In this document: piece after piece, positions 59,203-64,000 of the stretch
Layout: every line of letters starts with the position of its first letter
Numbering within the stretch: position 1 is the stretch's first letter
Assembly (NCBI GenBank): GCA_023078555.1
Contig: CM041202.1
Span: 1,608,022-1,672,021, forward strand
Origin: Ulva prolifera
Lineage: Eukaryota; Chlorophyta; Ulvophyceae; Ulvales; Ulvaceae
DNA: 64,000 nt
Reading direction: 5' to 3'
Notes under the pieces: model-generated
Database searches by the model: none
Told to the model about the DNA's origin: nothing
Seen by the model: only the letters and a program-made list of their open reading frames with translations
Made by a program: the position numbers and the translations under genes

Positions 59203-59405
59203 TGAAGCCGTTGAGGATAGATAGTAATGTTTACACGAGATAACGATTAGAATACTGAGTCGAAATCCGTAGGTAAACTGTGGCGTCTTGCCTTATGTAC
59301 CTATTGTGTTCAGAACAGTGTCAGCTGTGCCACAATGGCAGCAGCCCGCAGCGCTGCAGTACTCGAGATAACGAGGTACAGTGCAGCTGCAGCGAAATGG
59401 CATCA
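59203..59405 (-). repeat. 5' LTR
   Basis: 203 bp, read as identical to 53253-53455. Carries the element promoter for the minus-strand transcript by inference; no TATA box was clear. Confidence 0.96.
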
Positions 59406-61206
59406 TCGCATCTGTGATACATAGACAACATCAGAGATGCGGCGATACAACGAGACGTCAGAGACGCAGCACCATCATTCACATCCCCGAAGATATGCGT
59501 ATGGACTGGAATGCATGGTGGAGGCAATAGGCCGTGGCCCACATCCGCTGCGGAGTGCTCGTGACCACGGTCGCACGACATGCCATTCTAATTCGCAACG
59601 CTGGCTGCCGTGCAAGGTTTTGCGACAAGCGTCATGACTCATGGCCGTTCAGTGTCGTTTCGAGCCATTCACAGCCTGTGGTATCTCCAACGACGCCACT
59701 CCTGCTGCTCTGCACCACTCGCGTCAGTGCACACTATGCAGCGTGGAAGCAACGCAGACCTCTGACTCTTACAGCCAGTTGATTAGAGCAGTGAAAACAA
59801 AACGTCAAACATCTGCAGCAAGCCCGCCACATGGTTTCGTTTGCACAGGCCTCGACGCGGGAAACCTCGCACCCTGAACTCCCCCCCCCTTCATGCTTCC
59901 CCGATCATCATCATAATCATCATCATCATCATCTCATTGTGTTCATCTGCCTCTAGAGGCTTGAGTCTCGACCGCATCACCACATCGCCAGTCCACCCTC
60001 ACAGCATTATTCTACCGATCAACATCTTTCCGATCTTATTCCCGCCTCGGTGGCCCGGTCGCAAGGGCCTCGGTGGCAGCTATGAGGCCTCTGAGGCTGA
60101 GAGTCTTACCTGAGCACCAGCCCCCTCCGCAACCAGGGCCGCCTGTGTCACACGAGCTCACACACGCACACGCGCATCACGACCTGACTTCTCCGATCCC
60201 AGACATCCGATCAGCACCCTGACAGCCAAATGCACACATGGGGGCAGTCGCACTTGGGCAATGCATGCCCGCACCCCCGATGTCCATGCACCAGCGATCT
60301 ACTTCAATCGTTCCAGTAGAAGGGCTTGACGCAACGTCAAATCTGTTGGAAGAGCTCACGAAGAACATGCTCGGCGGATATTGCAGGTGCAATGAACTCT
60401 GCATTGAAGACTGGGGTGGATATGAGATCTAATCATGGCCCTTTTCAAAAGTAATTCTCTTGGGTAAAGAGCCTTCACTGAAGACAGAGATCAGAGCAAA
60501 CAGTGCTTCCTGGCCAGGGTATGCTGGCTGACATGCATGGACTCCTGTTTTGCCTCATACCGCATGCATACGCCCGCCCTGGACCGCCCGCGGGGCAAGC
60601 TGTGGTCTGGTGGCAGGCGTGCCAACAGGCCACAGGTTGGAATTGCTGCATGCCGCATGCCTTGGGATCTGTCAAGCAGTGGTAGACCTCCTCCCACCAG
60701 ACGTCTGGCGTACACCATTGGAGATCTGCCAGCCGGCTGCAGCCGGGGACGTGGAGAGCGGAGGCACCGCATGCATGCGCCTCCGCCGCAGACGGCCCTG
60801 GGGCCCACAGAGGCGGAGGGTCACATGCCCCCCAAGCGGAGCGTTGCGCACGCTGAGCTGGACAGGCACTCCCGCAGGCTGGATGGAACACGCGGGCGGC
60901 CGGGCAGGGAGGGCCGTCTCTGAGCGGCTGCATCCCTCAGACATGGTGGAAGCAGAACGGATGGACGCACGATGACGGCCAGCCTGCCGCGTGCCGCGCG
61001 CCTCCGCCGCCACCGTCGCATCTGTGGTGGCGGCCGTGCATGCATGCACTGTGGGCTTCGGCGTGTGTCTAGCATGCATAGGGAGGAGCGGTGGCGTGGG
61101 GAGCAGACAACACAGTGGGGTACCCCTCCAAGCGAGAGCGGCAGGCGCGTCGTCTGATAATGATCAGAGTCGCAGACCTTGATGAGGCCGGCAAACAGAC
61201 GTCTAT
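59406..61206. other. Gene-poor region right of the LTR element
   Basis: Begins with the TCGCA duplication. Contains an ATC/CAT microsatellite (about 59906-59936). Short ORFs only; some Cys/Pro-rich frames near 60500-60900 show no domain. Confidence 0.45.
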
Positions 61207-61466
61207 CGATTGAGCCTGTCGAGCCGGCCTCTGCAGAGGCAGCTCTCGATGCATGCTGTGCTGCGCACGGACAGCATGCCCCGCACAACGACCTCGTTAC
61301 CCTGCCAGACCCCCCGTGAGCTCGCGTGTTCACCCGGCACGAGAGGCCAGCGGGTGCTGCGGCGGCTTGGCGGGGGGCCCGAAGCCCCTTCGTCCACAGC
61401 CGCCGTCTCCGCCACCGCCGTCCCAGGTTCCGCCTTCTGTGCCTGCTTCGTCAGACTGATTCCCGT
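61207..61466 (-). CDS. Possible downstream exon, weak kinase P-loop resemblance
   Basis: The minus-strand frame after an AATCAG-type acceptor encodes a Ser/Pro-rich stretch, then SSRGVWQGNEVVVRGM, recalling the strand pair G-x-W-x-G-x-x-V-A-V-K of kinase N-lobes. The lysine is replaced by Arg and no other kinase motif follows. It could be the cytoplasmic tail of the membrane protein upstream. Treat as tentative. Confidence 0.2.
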
Positions 61467-61834
61467 TTTGACGCTAGGGAGGAGGCTGCACATCACACAG
61501 CCTCTCATTCGTATTTCATTCAGCTTGCAACAATCTGGGTGCCAACAAACAGCACCGCGCCACATGTTCACGGCCCTGGTACAGTGGCGTGAGCACGCAT
61601 GCATGCATGCATGCAACAAAGACACATCGCGGTCGACAGCTTGCAACATTCAAGGCATCTGAACGGTTGGTGTCGCGCTGCACCTGCACTCCCTCGGCGC
61701 CTCTGCTGCGGCGCCACACGTGCATGGCAGCACAGCACATCACAGCCCAGCACAGCACAGCACAGCACAGCACCGAATCGCAGACTGTGGAAATTCCTTT
61801 CAGTGCATGCATCCAGAGAATCCAAAGCGTGCAC

Positions 61835-63900
61835 CGCAGGCAGCATGCACAGCATGGAGAGGCGCGCACGGTCCAGCAAGCTGTCTACCCCCCGGCCACC
61901 ACCCCCGCCACCGCCTGCCTCCGCCGGTGGGGGCACGGCGGACGCGGCGAGCTTGTGCTGGAGCTCGCGGAGCCGCCAGTCCCACCGCAGCACCGCGCGC
62001 ACGAGCATGGCCATGCATACTGCAACCGCCGCGGCCGACGCGAGCGCGGCCACGGCGACGAGGCGCCCGTCGACGCTGCGCTCCCGCGCTTTAACGCTGC
62101 CGCCGCCCTCAACAACCCCCTCAGACGGCATGTTATTATGTTCTGATGCGTCCATTGGTTCGGCTGCCTCCCCGGCTGAGGCCGCGGGGGCAGGGGGGGG
62201 TGCGGGCGAGGTGGCGCTGGAGGGGGCCGGAGCGGCGGGGTCTGTTGCCGGTTCAGGCGCGGCTGCTGTTAGGTTGATGGAGGTCGGTGCTGGGGCAGGG
62301 GCGGGGGATGGGGCTGGGGCAGGGGCGGGGGATGGGGCAGGGGCTGGTGCAGGGAGGGGTGCGAAGGGGGCCGGCAGCGGCCCGAGGCGGGAGGTTTGGA
62401 TCTGCAGCTGTTCCTGCAGCGCAGCACATCATTGTAGATGACAAACAGTGTGAGCGATAAAGCAACACCCTGGCCGCCCTGGATCAAACTTTGACACGGT
62501 TGAACAGCTGTGCATTGGCACATGTAATGCCAGGCAAATTTTCATCAAAGCTTGCCAAACATGGCATTACTATATACAAAACCAAAGACACTTCGGCGGA
62601 TTCCCAGCTGCTGGCTACTGGGGTGCTTGCTTTTGAATGCCCTGAGATGTCTGTGGGATAGTTGAGAGATGCCTGGGATCTCGGGAAAGCGCAGTCCGTC
62701 CGGGGGGAGGCCTTGCAGAATAAGAGAAAAGCATGTTGAATTTGCAGAGAGGCGGCTACGCAGCGCTGTGGCGCAACCACGACAACTGCGCGGCGAATTT
62801 TTTTCAACTTACAATCGCGCAAGCGGGCCTTAGCGTGATATGCAGAGCATGGCTTGGGCAATGTCGTGGGATATGTAATGGAGACCCCAGAGATTTGCAA
62901 CTGTGGCAGCTTGGCAGAGTGAGTAGCAGCTTGGCAGAGACAGTAGCAGCCTGATAGAGAGAGCAGCAGCCTGGCAGAGACAGTAGCGGCAGAGACAGTA
63001 GCAGCTTGGCAGAGATAGTAGCAGCCTGGCAGAGATAGTAGCAGCAGGGACAGTAGCAGCCTGGCAGAGAGAGACAGACGCAGCCTAGCCGCAATAGACA
63101 CGAGCCACGCACGTCTTGTATCGACCGTAGCACGGCGTCGCTCTCAAGGAAGGGCGGGGCGTGGCCGCTGCTGTGCACGGCGGCCTCCGCGTCCTCGTTC
63201 GGGCCCCCCGGCCACAGCCACACCTGCATCCGCGGCGCCGCGTACACGACGGCGGCCGGGGGGCCTGCGGCGGCCGCCACCGCGCGGCCGTCCACCTGCT
63301 CCCCAAACAACAGGTCTCCGTCAATCACGACGTCCTACACACACACACGCACTTGCTCCAGCATGCGGCAGGCAACTTTGTATAGCAAATCTTACAATAC
63401 ATCTAACAATGAACTTGAGCACCGAGCCAGGTGGTGTTCAAGATCCACAGCGGTGTTCGACAAACTGGCCGTTTGGTCTTGTCGGGCGCCGCCCTCCAGG
63501 CCGTCGCACAAGTGGACCAGAGACACACTGGAGAAATACACCATGCGGATGGCAGCATTTTGAAACCAAAGTATACGGCTCTTAGGAATACTGCTTCGGT
63601 TGGACAGCCTGGTCGTCCTTGTCGGTGCTCTGCCATGCAACGGACCGGGTGATGGTGCAGCATACATTGACGGCATCAGAGACATGTACAGCACCTCAAG
63701 GAGCAGGGCAGCGCCGGCGCGCCCGTCCTCGCCAGCGCGGGCCGCGATGACCGTGCCGTCCATGAACTCCCTCTCAGAGTTTGGGTCCGGGGCTTCGAGG
63801 GAGATGTTGCGGAAGGTGACGCGGTGCAGCGTGGCCTGCGCGGCGGCGCCGACGAGGACGCCCGGAGCCTCGATACGCGCAAACTGCGTGATTGTTGTGT
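61835..63900 (-). CDS. Single-pass membrane protein with beta-helix-like ectodomain (partial)
   Basis: Exons 63900-63695, 63334-63113 and 62413-61835 (end uncertain) join in phase 0; the gene continues beyond the right edge. Exon 1 has strand-and-turn repeats such as ATLHRVTFRNISLEAP, typical of right-handed beta-helix (pectin-lyase-like) surface proteins. Exon 2 continues with DGDLLFGEQ and VVYAAPRMQVWLWPGG. Exon 3 starts with a PAPAPAPS-type stalk, then acidic/Ser-rich linker, then one TM helix, LVAVAALASAAAVAVCMAML, followed by basic residues (RAVLRWDWRLRELQ), so the C terminus should face the cytosol. Pro/Ala-rich stalks are common in algal wall and surface proteins. A receptor role is plausible but unproven. 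Confidence 0.6.
62908..63073 (+). repeat. Degenerate ~22-bp tandem repeat
   Basis: About seven units of GTAGCAGCCTGGCAGAGA with variants in the intron 62414-63112 of the membrane protein gene. Confidence 0.85.
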
Positions 63901-64000
63901 CTGCACACACCCCGCGCTCGTCTCGGCGTCGCCATGGCTACGCATTAATATTGCTCTACCTCCCCACAACTCTGCATGGCCACTGCAAGGGCTCTGCATT

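Larger units (their letters stand above)
53253..59405 (-). mobile_element. Complete Ty3/gypsy LTR retrotransposon
   Basis: A 6,153-bp element with two 203-bp LTRs that I read as identical, both bounded TG...CA, and a 5-bp TSD (TCGCA). Order on the minus strand: LTR, primer-binding site, leader, gag, pol, polypurine tract, LTR. In pol, integrase follows RNase H, which defines the Ty3/gypsy (Metaviridae) order, and a chromodomain-like tail suggests a chromovirus. Both ORFs are open throughout, so the insertion is recent and could be active. Codon use is less GC-biased than that of the surrounding genes. Confidence 0.97.

Noticed and set aside
62908-63073. CRISPR-like array
   Set aside because: Repeats are contiguous and degenerate with no spacers, in a eukaryotic intron.

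Overview
This is a eukaryotic nuclear window, most likely from a flagellated green alga (chlorophyte or prasinophyte). The genes are GC-rich, split by many short introns, and spliced at GT-AG and occasionally GC-AG sites. Gene content fits an alga: a ciliary BBOF1-type coiled-coil protein, a PICH/ERCC6L-type helicase, a cyclic-nucleotide-gated K+ channel, LRR paralogues and a Pro/Ala-rich single-pass membrane protein. The species cannot be fixed from the sequence. The palindrome TGCATGCA is very frequent, including at several splice acceptors. Exon models were built by hand from reading frame, splice dinucleotides and matching codon phase across introns.

Layout. 147-4047 (+): 3' part of a BBOF1/CCDC176-like basal-body protein. 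4681-7175 (-): WD40-repeat protein. 10130-16958 (+): SNF2 helicase of the ERCC6L/PICH type with all helicase motifs. 18159-24279 (-): six-TM voltage-sensor K+ channel with a cyclic-nucleotide-binding domain (CNBD) split by a ~345-residue insertion. 28461-32763 (-) and 36633-38708 (-): two paralogous leucine-rich-repeat proteins, with an uncharacterised Ala/Pro-rich ORF (34781-35158, +) between them. 39751-53247: about 13.5 kb without a recognisable gene, full of small repeats. 53253-59405 (-): a complete, apparently very young Ty3/gypsy LTR retrotransposon. 61835-63900 (-): partial membrane protein with a beta-helix-like ectodomain, Pro/Ala-rich stalk and one TM helix. The genes look functionally unrelated and there is no operon-like organisation.

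Repeats are the most novel part. Three small dispersed families recur between genes and inside introns. Family A is a set of short, variable-length retroposon copies sharing one ~40-nt end that finishes ...TTTGTCCTTGTAAC. At least eight copies, 64 to 680 bp long, have readable 14-18 bp target-site duplications (TSDs), nearly all starting ACAC in the same orientation. Family B is a ~70-100 bp repeat with the core GGGCTGCCAYCCAGAAATTAGACC (five copies; shown here only as a short core). Family S is a ~245-bp SINE-like element with a tRNA B-box-like motif and a (TTTAC)n tail. None is explained by the Ty3 element.
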